Positions 21,424 through 31,229 are shown, counted from the stretch's first letter. The stretch: 64,000 nt of DNA from Parvibaculum sp046297875 (GCF_046297875.1 NZ_JBKBHD010000001.1:1054001-1118000); one strand, 5' to 3'. Translations and numbers: made by a program. The notes: generated from the sequence alone by a model not told the origin.

Positions 21424-22062
21424 TCAGTCGGCGGCTTGCGCGGCCTCGTCCCGCTTCGGCGGGGCATATTTCGTCAGGACGGGTATCTGCGCCAGGCCGA
21501 AGATCATGGTGAGCGGCATCACGCCGAACAGCTTGAAGCTCACCCAGAAATCGGTCGAGAAATTCCGCCAGACGACTTCGTTGATGACACCGAGGAAAAT
21601 GAAGAACAGGCCCCAGCGTACCGTCAGCACCATCCAGCCCTTGTCGGTGAGGTCGAAAGCGCCGTCGAAAAGCTGCTTCATGATCGGCCGGCCGAAGGCG
21701 GCGGCGCCGAGCAGCGCGCCTGCAAAAAGCGCGTTCACGATGGTCGGCTTCACCTTGATGAACTGCTCGTCCTGCAGATAGATGGTGAGCGCACCGAACA
21801 CGATCACGAAGACGCCCGAGACGAGCGGCATGGTCGGGATCTTGCGGAACTTCGCATAGGAATAGGAAAGCGAAATCACCGTTGCGACCATGAAGCCCCC
21901 GGTCGCATAGAATATGTTCTTGGCTTCCTCATTGCCGAAAAAGGCATCGGCCTGCGAATTCAGGATGAAGAAGACAGCGAGCGGTCCAAGCTCGATCGCC
22001 ATGCGGACCCATTGCGAGGCCGACATGCCGCCATGCGTCTTTTCGGCTTGTGTTTCGCTCAT
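21424..22062 (-). CDS. ispZ: Inner-membrane septation protein (IspZ/YciB family)
   Basis: This 212-residue protein with five or more membrane spans is recognised by GPLAVFFILNSQ near the start and by TVRWGLFFIFLGVINEVVWR plus DFWVSFKLFGVMPLT in the body. YciB proteins affect envelope integrity and septation. It is the last gene of a minus-strand set dapF-mtaB-ftsY-ispZ, 48 bp after ftsY. Confidence 0.88.
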   Translation of the reverse strand: MSETQAEKTHGGMSASQWVRMAIELGPLAVFFILNSQADAFFGNEEAKNIFYATGGFMVATVISLSYSYAKFRKIPTMPLVSGVFVIVFGALTIYLQDEQFIKVKPTIVNALFAGALLGAAAFGRPIMKQLFDGAFDLTDKGWMVLTVRWGLFFIFLGVINEVVWRNFSTDFWVSFKLFGVMPLTMIFGLAQIPVLTKYAPPKRDEAAQAAD

Positions 22063-22110
22063 GTCATGCCTTCCGGTTTCGCCTGTTTACGCTGCGCGCG
22101 GCCCGGCGGA

Positions 22111-23061
22111 TCAGTTCGCGCCGGTGATTGCCCTGGCATAGGCTTCGGCGCTGAATGTCTGCAGATCGTCTATGCCCTCGCCGACGCCGATCATGTGAAC
22201 CGGCAGGCCGAATTTCCGCGCTATGGCGACGAGGATGCCGCCCCGCGCCGTGCCATCGAGCTTCGTCACCACAAGGCCCGTTATGCCCGCCATCTTGCCG
22301 AAGATTTCCACCTGGCTGACCGCATTCTGTCCCGTCGTCGCGTCGAGCACGAGGATGGCCGCATGGGGCGCTTCCGGGTCGAGCTTCCGCATCACGCGGA
22401 TCACCTTTTCGAGTTCGGCCATCAGGTCTGCCTTGTTCTGGAGGCGGCCCGCCGTATCGATCATCAGCACATCCGTGCCTTCTTCCTTCGCGCGCGCCAG
22501 CGCCTCATAGGCAAGGCTCGCCGCATCGCCGCCGACCTTGGTCGAGCAGACCGGTGCGCCGATGCGCGCGCCCCAGACCTTCAGCTGTTCCACGGCGGCG
22601 GCGCGGAAGGTGTCGCCTGCCGCCAGCATCACGCTCTTGCCTTCCGCTTTCAGCTTCGCGCCGATCTTGCCGATGGTCGTCGTCTTGCCCGCGCCGTTCA
22701 CGCCCGCCATCAGGATGACGAAGGGCCTTTTCGCCCCGTCTATCGCCAACGGCTGTTCGACGGGCTTCAGCACCTTGGCGATCTCGCTTGCGAGGATGGT
22801 GCGGATTTCCTCCGGGCTCACTTCCTTGTCGTAGCGATCCTTGCCCACGGCTTCCGTCACGGCGGCGGCGGCATCGAGGCCGAGATCGGCTGCGATCAGC
22901 AGTTCTTCCAGTTCTTCCAGCGTTGCCGCATCGAGCTTCTTCTTTGTGAAGATGCCGGTGATGCCGTCCGACAGGCTCCTCGTCGAGCGCGTCAGTCCTT
23001 CCTTCATCCGCTGGAAAAGGGATTTCTTCTTCTCGCCGGTTTCCGTGTCCGTCTCGCTCAC
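22111..23061 (-). CDS. ftsY: Signal recognition particle receptor FtsY
   Basis: This 316-residue SRP-receptor GTPase has a short N-terminal charged region, an N domain (about 35-110) and a G domain with GVNGAGKTTT (P loop), DTAGRLQNK and TKLDGTARGG. It docks Ffh-ribosome complexes at the membrane; ffh itself lies 3 kb away on the other strand. The start overlaps the mtaB stop by 4 bp. Confidence 0.95.
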   Translation of the reverse strand: MSETDTETGEKKKSLFQRMKEGLTRSTRSLSDGITGIFTKKKLDAATLEELEELLIAADLGLDAAAAVTEAVGKDRYDKEVSPEEIRTILASEIAKVLKPVEQPLAIDGAKRPFVILMAGVNGAGKTTTIGKIGAKLKAEGKSVMLAAGDTFRAAAVEQLKVWGARIGAPVCSTKVGGDAASLAYEALARAKEEGTDVLMIDTAGRLQNKADLMAELEKVIRVMRKLDPEAPHAAILVLDATTGQNAVSQVEIFGKMAGITGLVVTKLDGTARGGILVAIARKFGLPVHMIGVGEGIDDLQTFSAEAYARAITGAN

Positions 23062-24317
23062 GCTGCCCGTCCTTCGTAGCTCTTGCCGTCATGCGCCGCG
23101 AGGCGGAGCGCGAGGATCTCGCCTGCGCGCGCGGCCTCTTTCACGCGCACCGGCGTGAACTGATGCGTGCGGCCAAGCATCGGCGTCTCCATGAGTACCG
23201 GCTTTGTCGCACCCAGTCCGCTGTCGAGATGGGCGCGCACCGCGGCCTCACCCTTGGCGCGCAGGCGCTCGGCGCGTTCCTTACCGACTTCACGCGATAC
23301 TTGCGGCATTTTCGCGGCGGGCGTGCCGGGGCGGGGCGAGAAGGGGAAAACATGCAGCCATGTCAGCCCGCATTCATCGACAAGCCGCAGCGTGTTCTCG
23401 AACATCTCTTCCGTCTCGGTCGGAAAACCGGCGATGAAATCCGCGCCGAACACGATGTCGGGGCGGAGGCGGCGGGCTTTCTCGCAGAAGCGGATCGAAT
23501 CTGCGCGCAGATGCCGGCGCTTCATGCGCTTCAGGATCATGTCGTCGCCCGATTGCAGCGAGAGATGAAGATGCGGCATCAGCCGTTCTTCTTCCGCGAT
23601 GAGGCGCATCAGATCGTCATCAGCCTCGATACTGTCGATGGAAGAGAGCCTGAGGCGCTCAAGCTCCGGCACGAGTTTCAATATACGCCGCGCAAGATTG
23701 CCGAGGCTCGGGCGGCCCGGCAGGTCCGCACCGTATGACGTCATGTCGACGCCGGTCAGCACCACTTCACGGTAGCCGTTTTCGGCAAGCGCGCGTACCT
23801 GATTGACGACTTCGCCCGCGGGGACGCTGCGCGACGGGCCGCGGCCATAAGGGATGATGCAGAAGGTGCAGCGATGGTCGCAGCCATTCTGCACCTGAAC
23901 GAAGGCGCGAGCGCGGCCCTCAAGCCCCTGCACCAGATGCCCCGCCGTTTCGCGCACCGACATGATGTCGTTCACGCGCACTTTTTCATTCGTGTGGAGC
24001 GCGAGCGCCGGCTGCCAGCTTTCGCGCTTCATCTTCTCGTCATTGCCGATCACGAGATCGACTTCGTCCATTGCGGCGAACATGTCCGGGTTCACCTGCG
24101 CCGCGCAGCCCGTCACGATGATGCGGCATCCCGGGTTCTCGCGGCGTGCCTTGCGGATCGCCTGACGCGCCTGGCGTTCGGCTTCCGCCGTCACCGCGCA
24201 AGTGTTGAAGACGATGGCATTGCCGAGCCCCGCCGCTTCGGCAAGGGCGTGCATCACTTCCGACTCATAGGTGTTGAGGCGGCAGCCGAAGGTGACGATC
24301 TCGGTCCCCTTCGTCAT
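23058..24317 (-). CDS. mtaB: tRNA t6A37 methylthiotransferase MtaB
   Basis: This 419-residue radical-SAM enzyme adds a methylthio group to t6A at position 37 of tRNAs. N-terminal UPF0004 cysteines are Cys12, Cys40 and Cys71. The radical-SAM cluster is Cys146, Cys150 and Cys153 (CDHRCTFC), with a C-terminal TRAM-like region. The start overlaps the dapF stop and the stop overlaps ftsY, a common alphaproteobacterial arrangement. Confidence 0.93.
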   Translation of the reverse strand: MTKGTEIVTFGCRLNTYESEVMHALAEAAGLGNAIVFNTCAVTAEAERQARQAIRKARRENPGCRIIVTGCAAQVNPDMFAAMDEVDLVIGNDEKMKRESWQPALALHTNEKVRVNDIMSVRETAGHLVQGLEGRARAFVQVQNGCDHRCTFCIIPYGRGPSRSVPAGEVVNQVRALAENGYREVVLTGVDMTSYGADLPGRPSLGNLARRILKLVPELERLRLSSIDSIEADDDLMRLIAEEERLMPHLHLSLQSGDDMILKRMKRRHLRADSIRFCEKARRLRPDIVFGADFIAGFPTETEEMFENTLRLVDECGLTWLHVFPFSPRPGTPAAKMPQVSREVGKERAERLRAKGEAAVRAHLDSGLGATKPVLMETPMLGRTHQFTPVRVKEAARAGEILALRLAAHDGKSYEGRAA

Positions 24318-25180
24318 GCCTTGCCCGTCAGAAGCGCGGGGTCGAGCGTGCCTTCATAGTCGAAGGCGGCATCGCCCGTCATGTAGATGTGGTTGTCGGC
24401 CTCGCGCCATTCGATCGAGAGGTCGCCGCCCGGCAGGCTCACCGTGATGTTGCGCTCCGTCTTGCGGCGGCGCACGGCGGCGACGGTCGCGGCGCAAGCG
24501 GCGGTACCGCAGGCGCGCGTCAGCCCCGCGCCGCGCTCCCAGGTGCGCAGCTTGATATGCGTCGGCGAGAACACCTGAGCGACCGAGATGTTGGCGCGCT
24601 CCGGGAAAAGCGGGTGATGTTCGAGCATCGGTCCGATGCGGCCAAGGTCGATCGCATCGACATCCTCCACGAAGAAGATCGCATGCGGATTGCCGACATT
24701 GACGACGCCCGGCGAATGCATCACCGGGTTGCCGAGCGGGCCCACTTCGAGTTCGATCGCGCGCGTGTCGCGAAATTCTTCCGAAAGCGGGATCTCGTTC
24801 CAGAGGAGGCGCGGCTCGCCCATATCGACGGTGATGTCGCCGCCTTCGGCGCGTGTGGCGATCGTGTCGCCCGCCGGCGTCTCGATGACGACGCTCTCCT
24901 TGCCCGTTTCCTCGAGGATCAGCCGGCCGATGCAGCGCGCGGCATTGCCGCAGGCTTCCACCACGCCGCCATCATTGTTGCGGATGCCCATGAAGGCATC
25001 GCCGCCATGCCGCGGCTCCTCGATGGTGATGAGCTGGTCGCAGCCGATGCCGGTTTCCCGGCTTGCAATGGCGCGCGCCACCGCATCGGTCAGCGCCAGC
25101 GGCTCATGGCGCAGGTCGAGCACGACGAAGTCGTTGCCGAGGCCGTTCATCTTCCGGAAATGGTGTGCCGAGCGGGTCAT
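24314..25180 (-). CDS. dapF: Diaminopimelate epimerase
   Basis: This 288-residue enzyme converts LL- to meso-diaminopimelate for lysine and peptidoglycan synthesis. The paired catalytic cysteines are Cys77 (EACGNAARC) and Cys224 (RACGTAACA). The N-terminal KMNGLGNDFVV motif is typical. It heads the minus-strand operon. Confidence 0.95.
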   Translation of the reverse strand: MTRSAHHFRKMNGLGNDFVVLDLRHEPLALTDAVARAIASRETGIGCDQLITIEEPRHGGDAFMGIRNNDGGVVEACGNAARCIGRLILEETGKESVVIETPAGDTIATRAEGGDITVDMGEPRLLWNEIPLSEEFRDTRAIELEVGPLGNPVMHSPGVVNVGNPHAIFFVEDVDAIDLGRIGPMLEHHPLFPERANISVAQVFSPTHIKLRTWERGAGLTRACGTAACAATVAAVRRRKTERNITVSLPGGDLSIEWREADNHIYMTGDAAFDYEGTLDPALLTGKA

Positions 25181-25257
25181 GATGGGCTCTATATGGCCCT
25201 TTTTGGCCGCTTGTGCCAGTAGTGGGAGAAAGAGGCCGGTTCTGGGAAGGAAGTGTG

Positions 25258-25737
25258 ATGGAACGCCTGTTGCCGCTTGCGGCGGAAGCCGCGGAACGCC
25301 TGAAAAAGCGGGGCGAGACCGTCGCCCTGTCGGAAAGCTCGATGGGCGGGCTCGTCTCGGCGGCGCTGGTGGCGCAGCCCGGTGCCTCGGCCTTCTATCT
25401 CGGCTCGACCGTCATCTATACGCGGGGGGCGGCGAAGGCGCTTTATGCGCTTCAGGGCCCGCCAGCGCCGGATGTGAAGCCGCTCACCGAGCCCTATGTG
25501 GCGGCGATGGCCGAAGTGGTCAGGCAGAAGCTCGGCTCCACATGGGCGCTGGCCGAAATGGGTGCCTCCGGCCCCTCCGGCTCGCCCTATGGCCCGCCGC
25601 CGGGAACCGCCGTTATCGGCCTTGCGGGGCCCGTCCCCGCCTCGATCACGGTCAGCACGGGTTCCGCCGACCGCGCCGCGAATATGTATGCCTTTGGCGA
25701 GGCCGCGCTCCGGCTCCTCGTCAAGTCATTGACTTGA
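25258..25737 (+). CDS. CinA C-terminal-domain protein (PncC-like)
   Basis: This 159-residue protein is a stand-alone CinA C-terminal domain, the family that includes nicotinamide mononucleotide deamidase PncC. Recognised blocks are LSESSMGGLVSAAL near the start and GASGPSGSPYGPPPGTAVIG. The usual ESCTGG is here ESSMGG, so activity as an NMN amidohydrolase is uncertain. I chose the ATG at 25258, preceded by GGAAGGAAG. Confidence 0.75.
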   Translation: MERLLPLAAEAAERLKKRGETVALSESSMGGLVSAALVAQPGASAFYLGSTVIYTRGAAKALYALQGPPAPDVKPLTEPYVAAMAEVVRQKLGSTWALAEMGASGPSGSPYGPPPGTAVIGLAGPVPASITVSTGSADRAANMYAFGEAALRLLVKSLT

Positions 25738-25884
25738 GGGCGGCGAGCCCCTAGGTTCCGCCCAAGTTTTCGGGACATTGTTGCGCCCCGACCCGCCCGA
25801 GGCATGGAGCCCGGGTCAACTTCCGCCGGCGATATTCGCTCGCGGAAGCGATTTTGCTTTGTGTTGCAAGGACTTGACCTAGAA

Positions 25885-27396
25885 GTGTTCGAGAACCTGT
25901 CAGGCCGCCTCGGCGATGTTCTTTCCAAGCTCAAGGGCCGTGGCGCCCTTGGGGAGAAGGATGTCGACGAGGCCATGCGCGAGGTCCGCCGGGCGCTGCT
26001 CGAGGCCGATGTGGCGCTGCCGGTCGCCAAGTCCTTCATCGACAAGGTGCGGGCCCGCGCCATCGGCCATGAAGTCCTGAAGTCGGTCACGCCCGGCCAG
26101 CAGGTCATCAAGATCGTTCATGACGAGCTGGTGGAGATGCTGGGCGGGGCGGAAGCCGACACCTCGATCTCGCTGCGCGCGGCCTCGCCCGTCGTCATCA
26201 TGATGGTGGGTCTCCAGGGCTCGGGTAAAACCACATCGACCGCGAAGATCGCGAAGCGCCTCACCGCGCGCGAAAAGCGCAAGGTGATGATGGCCTCCCT
26301 CGATACGCGCCGCCCCGCCGCGCAGGAGCAGCTTCGCATTCTCGGCGAGCAGGTGGATGTCGCAACGCTGCCCATCGTCGCCGGTCAGCAGCCGGTGCAG
26401 ATCGCAAAGCGCGCCGTGGAAGCCGCCCGCCTCGGCGGCTTCGATGTGCTGATGCTCGACACCGCGGGCCGCATCCATATCGATGAAGAGTTGATGGCCG
26501 AGGTCGCGCAGGTGCGCGACATCGCCGCCCCGCACGAGACGCTTCTCGTCGCCGACAGCCTGACGGGTCAGGATGCCGTCAATGTCGCCGAGCAGTTCAA
26601 TGCCCGCATCGGCGTCACCGGCATCGTGCTGACGCGCGCGGATGGCGACGGGCGCGGCGGCGCCGCGCTTTCCATGCGCGCGGTCACCGGCGTGCCGATC
26701 AAGCTGCTCGGCACCGGCGAAAAGATGGATGCGCTCGAAGATTTCCGCGCCGACCGCGTGGCCGGCCGCATCCTCGGCATGGGCGATATTGTCAGCCTTG
26801 TCGAAAAGGCCGCCGAGACAATCGATGCTGCGAAGGCCGAACAGATGGCCGCGAAGCTCCGCAAGGGGCAGTTCGATCTCGACGATCTCGCCGACCAGCT
26901 TCGCCAGATGAGCCGCATGGGCGGCATGAAGGGCCTGCTCGGCATGATGCCGGGTGTCGGCAAGGCACAGATGCAGGCCGCGCAGGCGCATATGGGCGAC
27001 GGCACGGTCAAGCGTCAGGTCGCGATCATCTCGTCCATGACGAAGGATGAGCGCAAGGACCCGAAAGTGCTGAATGCGAGCCGCAAGAAACGCATCGCCA
27101 GAGGTTCGGGCACGGAAGTTCAGGAAATCAACCGCCTGCTCAAGATGCACCGCCAGATGGCGGACATGATGAAGGCGATGGGCCGCCAGAAGGGCGGGCT
27201 CATGTCGAAGCTCTTCGGCGGCAGCATGCCCGATATTCCGCCCGAGATGGCGGCGGACCCGAAGGCGATGGAAAAGCTTGTGCCGCAAGGGCTCCCGCGC
27301 CTCGGCCCCGGCGGGTTGCCGGGGCTTCCCGGTTCGGGTTTCGGCGGTATGCCGCCCGGTCTTCCGGGGCTTCCGTCCGGCAAGAAGAAAAAGTGA
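25885..27396 (+). CDS. ffh: Signal recognition particle protein Ffh
   Basis: This 503-residue SRP GTPase binds signal peptides and 4.5S RNA. The N domain starts FENLSGRLGDVLSKL. The G domain has GLQGSGKTTSTAKI, DTAGRIHID and TRADGDGRGG. The M domain is Met-rich from about 330 and ends in a Gly/Pro-rich tail. I chose the GTG at 25885, since homology starts exactly there. The longer frame from 25804 is not conserved. It begins the ffh-rpsP-rimM-trmD-rplS block. Confidence 0.95.
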   Translation: MFENLSGRLGDVLSKLKGRGALGEKDVDEAMREVRRALLEADVALPVAKSFIDKVRARAIGHEVLKSVTPGQQVIKIVHDELVEMLGGAEADTSISLRAASPVVIMMVGLQGSGKTTSTAKIAKRLTAREKRKVMMASLDTRRPAAQEQLRILGEQVDVATLPIVAGQQPVQIAKRAVEAARLGGFDVLMLDTAGRIHIDEELMAEVAQVRDIAAPHETLLVADSLTGQDAVNVAEQFNARIGVTGIVLTRADGDGRGGAALSMRAVTGVPIKLLGTGEKMDALEDFRADRVAGRILGMGDIVSLVEKAAETIDAAKAEQMAAKLRKGQFDLDDLADQLRQMSRMGGMKGLLGMMPGVGKAQMQAAQAHMGDGTVKRQVAIISSMTKDERKDPKVLNASRKKRIARGSGTEVQEINRLLKMHRQMADMMKAMGRQKGGLMSKLFGGSMPDIPPEMAADPKAMEKLVPQGLPRLGPGGLPGLPGSGFGGMPPGLPGLPSGKKKK

Positions 27397-27466
27397 CAAG
27401 TTAATTCGTTTACGGATGAATGAAATCCCGGCCCTGGATGCCGGTCCTAGTGAAAGGTAAGACAAG

Positions 27467-27889
27467 ATGGCTCTCAAGATCCGGCTCGCCCGTGGCGGCG
27501 CCAAGAAGCGTCCCTTCTACCGTGTGGTCGTCGCCGATACGCGCGCGCCCCGCGATGGCCGCTTCATCGAGAAGATCGGCACCTTCAACCCGCTGCTGTC
27601 GAAGGACGATGCCGCCCGCGTTTCGCTCGATGTCGAGCGTGCGAAGCATTGGCTCGGCGTCGGCGCGCTGCCGACGGACCGCGTTGCCCGCTTCCTGACG
27701 GATGCCGGCGTCTATAACCGCACCGCGCGCAACAACCCGGAAAAGTCGAAGCCGAAGGCGAAGGCGCAGGAGCGTCTCGAAGCGGCCCGCATGGCGGCTG
27801 AAGAAGCCGAAGCTGCCGCCAAGGCCGCTGCCGAAGCGCCTGCCGAGGAAGCGCCTGCCGAAGCTCCCGCCGAAGAGGCGCAGGCGTAA
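27467..27889 (+). CDS. rpsP: 30S ribosomal protein S16
   Basis: This 140-residue S16 has the conserved body IRLARGGAKKRPFYRVVVAD in the first 22 residues. Beyond about residue 85 it carries a charged helical segment and a tail of Ala/Glu/Pro repeats, longer than E. coli S16 (82 residues). Alphaproteobacterial S16 proteins often have such tails. An AAGGTAAGA ribosome site precedes the ATG. Confidence 0.95.
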   Translation: MALKIRLARGGAKKRPFYRVVVADTRAPRDGRFIEKIGTFNPLLSKDDAARVSLDVERAKHWLGVGALPTDRVARFLTDAGVYNRTARNNPEKSKPKAKAQERLEAARMAAEEAEAAAKAAAEAPAEEAPAEAPAEEAQA

Positions 27890-27910
27890 TCACGCTTGCA
27901 CATCGCGGCA

Positions 27911-28483
27911 ATGGCTGACGGCAAGCGCGAAACGGCCGGTCCTACTGTTTGTCTGGGCGTCATCGTGGGCGCGCATGGCGTGCGCGGGCTGGTGCGGGTC
28001 AAGTCCTTCACCGAAGTGCCCGAAGGCATCGCCGCCTATGGCCCGGTCGGGACGAAGGACGGCGCCCGGCATTTCGCCATCGAGGCGAAGGGCATGGTCA
28101 AGGATCTCGTGCTCTGCCGTCTTGAAGGCATTGCCGACCGCGATGCGGCGGAGGCGCTCCGGGGCACGGAGCTTCATGTGCCGCGCGAACGCCTGCCGGA
28201 GACGGCTGGCGAGGAGGAAGGCTGGTATCACGCCGACCTCGCCGGCTGTCAGGCGGTGGGCAGCGACGGGCGGGTCTATGGCCGGGTCGTGGGGGTGCAG
28301 AATTTCGGGGCGGGCGACCTCCTCGATATTTCGCCGGAAGCGGGCGGCGAAACGGTGCTGATGGGCTTCACGGACGAGAATGTCCTCGAGGTCGATATTC
28401 ACGGGCGCCGGATCGTGATCGACCCGCCGCTCGGCACCTTTGACGATGGCGATGATGGCGGCGCGGGAGAGCGTGATGAGTGA
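27911..28483 (+). CDS. rimM: Ribosome maturation factor RimM
   Basis: This 190-residue protein assists 30S maturation and binds S19. It has the N-terminal RimM domain (VCLGVIVGAHGVRGLVRVKS) and a PRC-barrel C-terminal half (GWYHADLAGCQAV onward). I chose the ATG at 27911; a TTG five codons earlier is possible. The end overlaps the trmD start by 8 bp. Confidence 0.93.
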   Translation: MADGKRETAGPTVCLGVIVGAHGVRGLVRVKSFTEVPEGIAAYGPVGTKDGARHFAIEAKGMVKDLVLCRLEGIADRDAAEALRGTELHVPRERLPETAGEEEGWYHADLAGCQAVGSDGRVYGRVVGVQNFGAGDLLDISPEAGGETVLMGFTDENVLEVDIHGRRIVIDPPLGTFDDGDDGGAGERDE

Positions 28484-29183
28484 AGGCTGGTCTGCGACGG
28501 TCCTCACGCTCTTCCCGGAGATGTTTCCGGGGCCTTTGGGCGTCTCGCTTGCGGGGCGCGCGCTCGAAGCGGGGATATGGCGGCTTGAGGCCGTCGATAT
28601 CCGCAGCTTCGCGACGGACCGGCACCGTTCGGTCGACGATACGCCGGCAGGCGGCGGGCCGGGCATGGTGATGCGGGCCGATGTCGTGGCGGCGGCGGTC
28701 GATGCGGTTCACGGCCAAGGTGACGCAAGGCCGCTGATCTATCTGAGCCCGCGCGGGCGGCCCCTCACCCAGCAAAGGGTGCGGGAGCTGGCGGAGGGGC
28801 CGGGCGTCACGCTCCTTTGCGGCCGCTTCGAAGGGCTCGATCAGCGGGTCATCGAGGCCCGCAACATGGAGGAGGTGAGCCTCGGGGATTTCGTCCTGTC
28901 GGGCGGGGAACCGGCGGCTCTGGCCCTTCTCGATGCTGTCATCCGGCTGCTGCCGGGGGTGATGGGAAAGGACGCCTCGGGCGAGGAAGAAAGCTTCGAA
29001 AGCTGGCTTCTGGAATACCCGCATTATACGCGGCCGCAGGAGTTCGAAGGCCGCGGAATTCCGCCGGTTCTGACCTCCGGCGACCATAAGAAGGTTAAGG
29101 AATGGCGCCGTGCCCGCGCCGAGGAGACGACAAGGGAAAGGCGGCCCGATCTCTGGGAGAAATTTCTCAGGGAAAGGTCCTGA
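28476..29183 (+). CDS. trmD: tRNA (guanine-N1)-methyltransferase TrmD
   Basis: This 235-residue SPOUT methylase makes m1G37 in tRNA. The start ATVLTLFPEMF and the knot region YLSPRGRPLTQQ and LLCGRFEGLDQRVIE are characteristic, as is VLSGGEPAAL. I chose the ATG at 28476 (MSEGW), as earlier in-frame starts lie well inside rimM. Confidence 0.95.
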   Translation: MSEGWSATVLTLFPEMFPGPLGVSLAGRALEAGIWRLEAVDIRSFATDRHRSVDDTPAGGGPGMVMRADVVAAAVDAVHGQGDARPLIYLSPRGRPLTQQRVRELAEGPGVTLLCGRFEGLDQRVIEARNMEEVSLGDFVLSGGEPAALALLDAVIRLLPGVMGKDASGEEESFESWLLEYPHYTRPQEFEGRGIPPVLTSGDHKKVKEWRRARAEETTRERRPDLWEKFLRERS

Positions 29184-29284
29184 AGACAGTCGCCAATGAG
29201 CATTATTTGTGTTAGGGAAGCGCGCTTCCGGGCCGGGATGACCCCAGAATTGCCCGAACGCCTTCATATCCGAGGTTGAGACCC

Positions 29285-29674
29285 ATGAATATCATCGAGC
29301 AGCTCGATCAGGAGCAGATGGCCACGCTGACCAACGGCAAGACCATCCCCGATTTCGCCCCCGGCGACACGCTGCAGGTCAATGTGAAGGTGGTCGAAGG
29401 CACGCGCGAGCGCGTCCAGGCCTATGAAGGCGTCTGCATCGCCCGCGCCGGCGGCGGCATCAACGAGAACTTCACGGTCCGCAAGATTTCCTACGGCGAA
29501 GGCGTCGAGCGCGTTTTCCCGCTTTATGGCCCGCTCCTCGACAGCATCAAGGTGCTGCGCCGTGGCCGTGTGCGCCGCGCGAAGCTCTATTACCTGCGCG
29601 GTCTGCGCGGTAAGGCCGCCCGAATTACCGAGAAACAGGACAAGAACCGCTCGAAAGAGAACGGCGCCGCCTGA
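29285..29674 (+). CDS. rplS: 50S ribosomal protein L19
   Basis: This 129-residue protein has the standard L19 sequence (FAPGDTLQVNVKVVEGTRER, FPLYGPLLDSIKVLRRGRVR). I chose the ATG at 29285. It ends the ribosomal/SRP operon and is followed by a strong terminator. Confidence 0.96.
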   Translation: MNIIEQLDQEQMATLTNGKTIPDFAPGDTLQVNVKVVEGTRERVQAYEGVCIARAGGGINENFTVRKISYGEGVERVFPLYGPLLDSIKVLRRGRVRRAKLYYLRGLRGKAARITEKQDKNRSKENGAA

Positions 29675-29703
29675 TTTCGTCCGCTTGCGCGGAGACTGTC
29701 TCG

Positions 29704-29747
29704 AAAAGCGGGCAGGGCGCTCAGATGGCGCCCGGGCCCGCTTTTTT
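29704..29747 (+). terminator. Rho-independent terminator after rplS
   Basis: Nested stems AAAGCGGGC/GCCCGCTTT and GGGCGC/GCGCCC end in six T residues. It separates rplS from leuC. Confidence 0.9.
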
Positions 29748-29801
29748 CGTATGAGCGGCCCGGCACCGAACAGAAGATTTTGAAAAGACGAGGAAAGCAA
29801 A

Positions 29802-31229
29802 ATGTCGCCCCGCACAATGCCGAGAACCATGTACGACAAGATCTGGGACGCGCATCTGGTCGACATGGCCGAGGACGGAACGGGCCTGCTCTATATCGAC
29901 CGTCATCTCGTGCATGAAGTGACGAGTCCGCAGGCCTTCGAGGGCCTGCGCATGGCCAAGCGCCAGGTTCACGCCCCGAAGAAGACGCTCGCCGTCGCCG
30001 ACCACAACGTGCCGACGACCGACCGTGCACATGGCATCGCGGATGAGGAAAGCCGCATCCAGGTCGAGACGCTGGAACAGAATGCGCGCGACTTTGGTGT
30101 CGAATATCTCGAAATGTCCGACATCCGTCAGGGCATCGTGCATATCGTCGGGCCGGAACAGGGCTTCACGCTGCCCGGCACCACCATCGTCTGCGGCGAC
30201 AGCCACACCTCCACGCATGGCGCCTTCGGCGCGCTGGCGCATGGCATCGGCACGTCCGAGGTCGAGCATGTGCTCGCCACGCAGACGCTGATCCAGGCGA
30301 AGGCGAAGAACATGCGCATCAATGTGGTGGGCAAGGCGCCGGAAGGCTTCACCGCGAAGGACATCGTGCTCGCGATCATCGGCGAGATCGGCACGGCGGG
30401 CGGCACCGGCTATGTCATCGAGTATGCGGGCGAGGCGATCCGCGATCTTTCCATGGAAGGCCGCATGACCGTCTGCAACATGACGATCGAAGGCGGCGCC
30501 CGCGCCGGCCTCATCGCGCCGGATGAAAAGACCTACGCTTATCTCGAAGGCCGCCCGCGCGCGCCCAAGGGCAAGGCGTGGGAGATGGCGGTCGACTACT
30601 GGAAGACGCTGCCGTCGGACGAAGGCGCGACGTTCGACAAGGAAATCACCATCGACATCGCCGACCTGCCGCCGCTCATCACCTGGGGCACGAGCCCGGA
30701 AAACGTCATCAAGATCACGGACCGCATTCCCGATCCGAAGGACGTGACAGACGCGTCGCATGCGAAGTCGATGCAGCGCGCGCTCGACTATATGGGCCTC
30801 ACGCCCGGCACGCCGATCGTGGACGTCAAGATCGACCGCGTCTTCATCGGCTCCTGCACCAATGGCCGCATCGAGGATCTGCGCGCCGCCGCCGCCATTG
30901 CCAAAGGCCGCAAGGTTGCCTCCACCGTCAATGCGATGGTCGTGCCCGGTTCCGGCCTTGTGAAGGAACAGGCGGAGAAGGAAGGCCTCGACAGGATCTT
31001 CCTTGAAGCGGGCTTCGAATGGCGCGAGCCCGGCTGCTCCATGTGCCTTGCCATGAATGCCGACAAGCTGGCGCCCGGCGAGCGTTGCGCCTCCACGTCA
31101 AACCGCAATTTCGAAGGCCGTCAGGGCCGCGGCGGCCGCACGCATCTCGTCTCGCCGGCCATGGCGGCGGCGGCGGCGATTGCGGGCCACTTCGTCGATG
31201 TGCGCGAATTCAAGAACCGAGGGCTCTGA
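29802..31229 (+). CDS. leuC: 3-isopropylmalate dehydratase large subunit
   Basis: This 475-residue iron-sulfur enzyme isomerises 2- to 3-isopropylmalate in leucine synthesis. [4Fe-4S] ligands are Cys352 (GSCTNGR), Cys412 and Cys415 (PGCSMC). The ATG at 29802 has GAGGAAAG upstream. leuD follows after 1 bp. Confidence 0.96.
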   Translation: MSPRTMPRTMYDKIWDAHLVDMAEDGTGLLYIDRHLVHEVTSPQAFEGLRMAKRQVHAPKKTLAVADHNVPTTDRAHGIADEESRIQVETLEQNARDFGVEYLEMSDIRQGIVHIVGPEQGFTLPGTTIVCGDSHTSTHGAFGALAHGIGTSEVEHVLATQTLIQAKAKNMRINVVGKAPEGFTAKDIVLAIIGEIGTAGGTGYVIEYAGEAIRDLSMEGRMTVCNMTIEGGARAGLIAPDEKTYAYLEGRPRAPKGKAWEMAVDYWKTLPSDEGATFDKEITIDIADLPPLITWGTSPENVIKITDRIPDPKDVTDASHAKSMQRALDYMGLTPGTPIVDVKIDRVFIGSCTNGRIEDLRAAAAIAKGRKVASTVNAMVVPGSGLVKEQAEKEGLDRIFLEAGFEWREPGCSMCLAMNADKLAPGERCASTSNRNFEGRQGRGGRTHLVSPAMAAAAAIAGHFVDVREFKNRGL

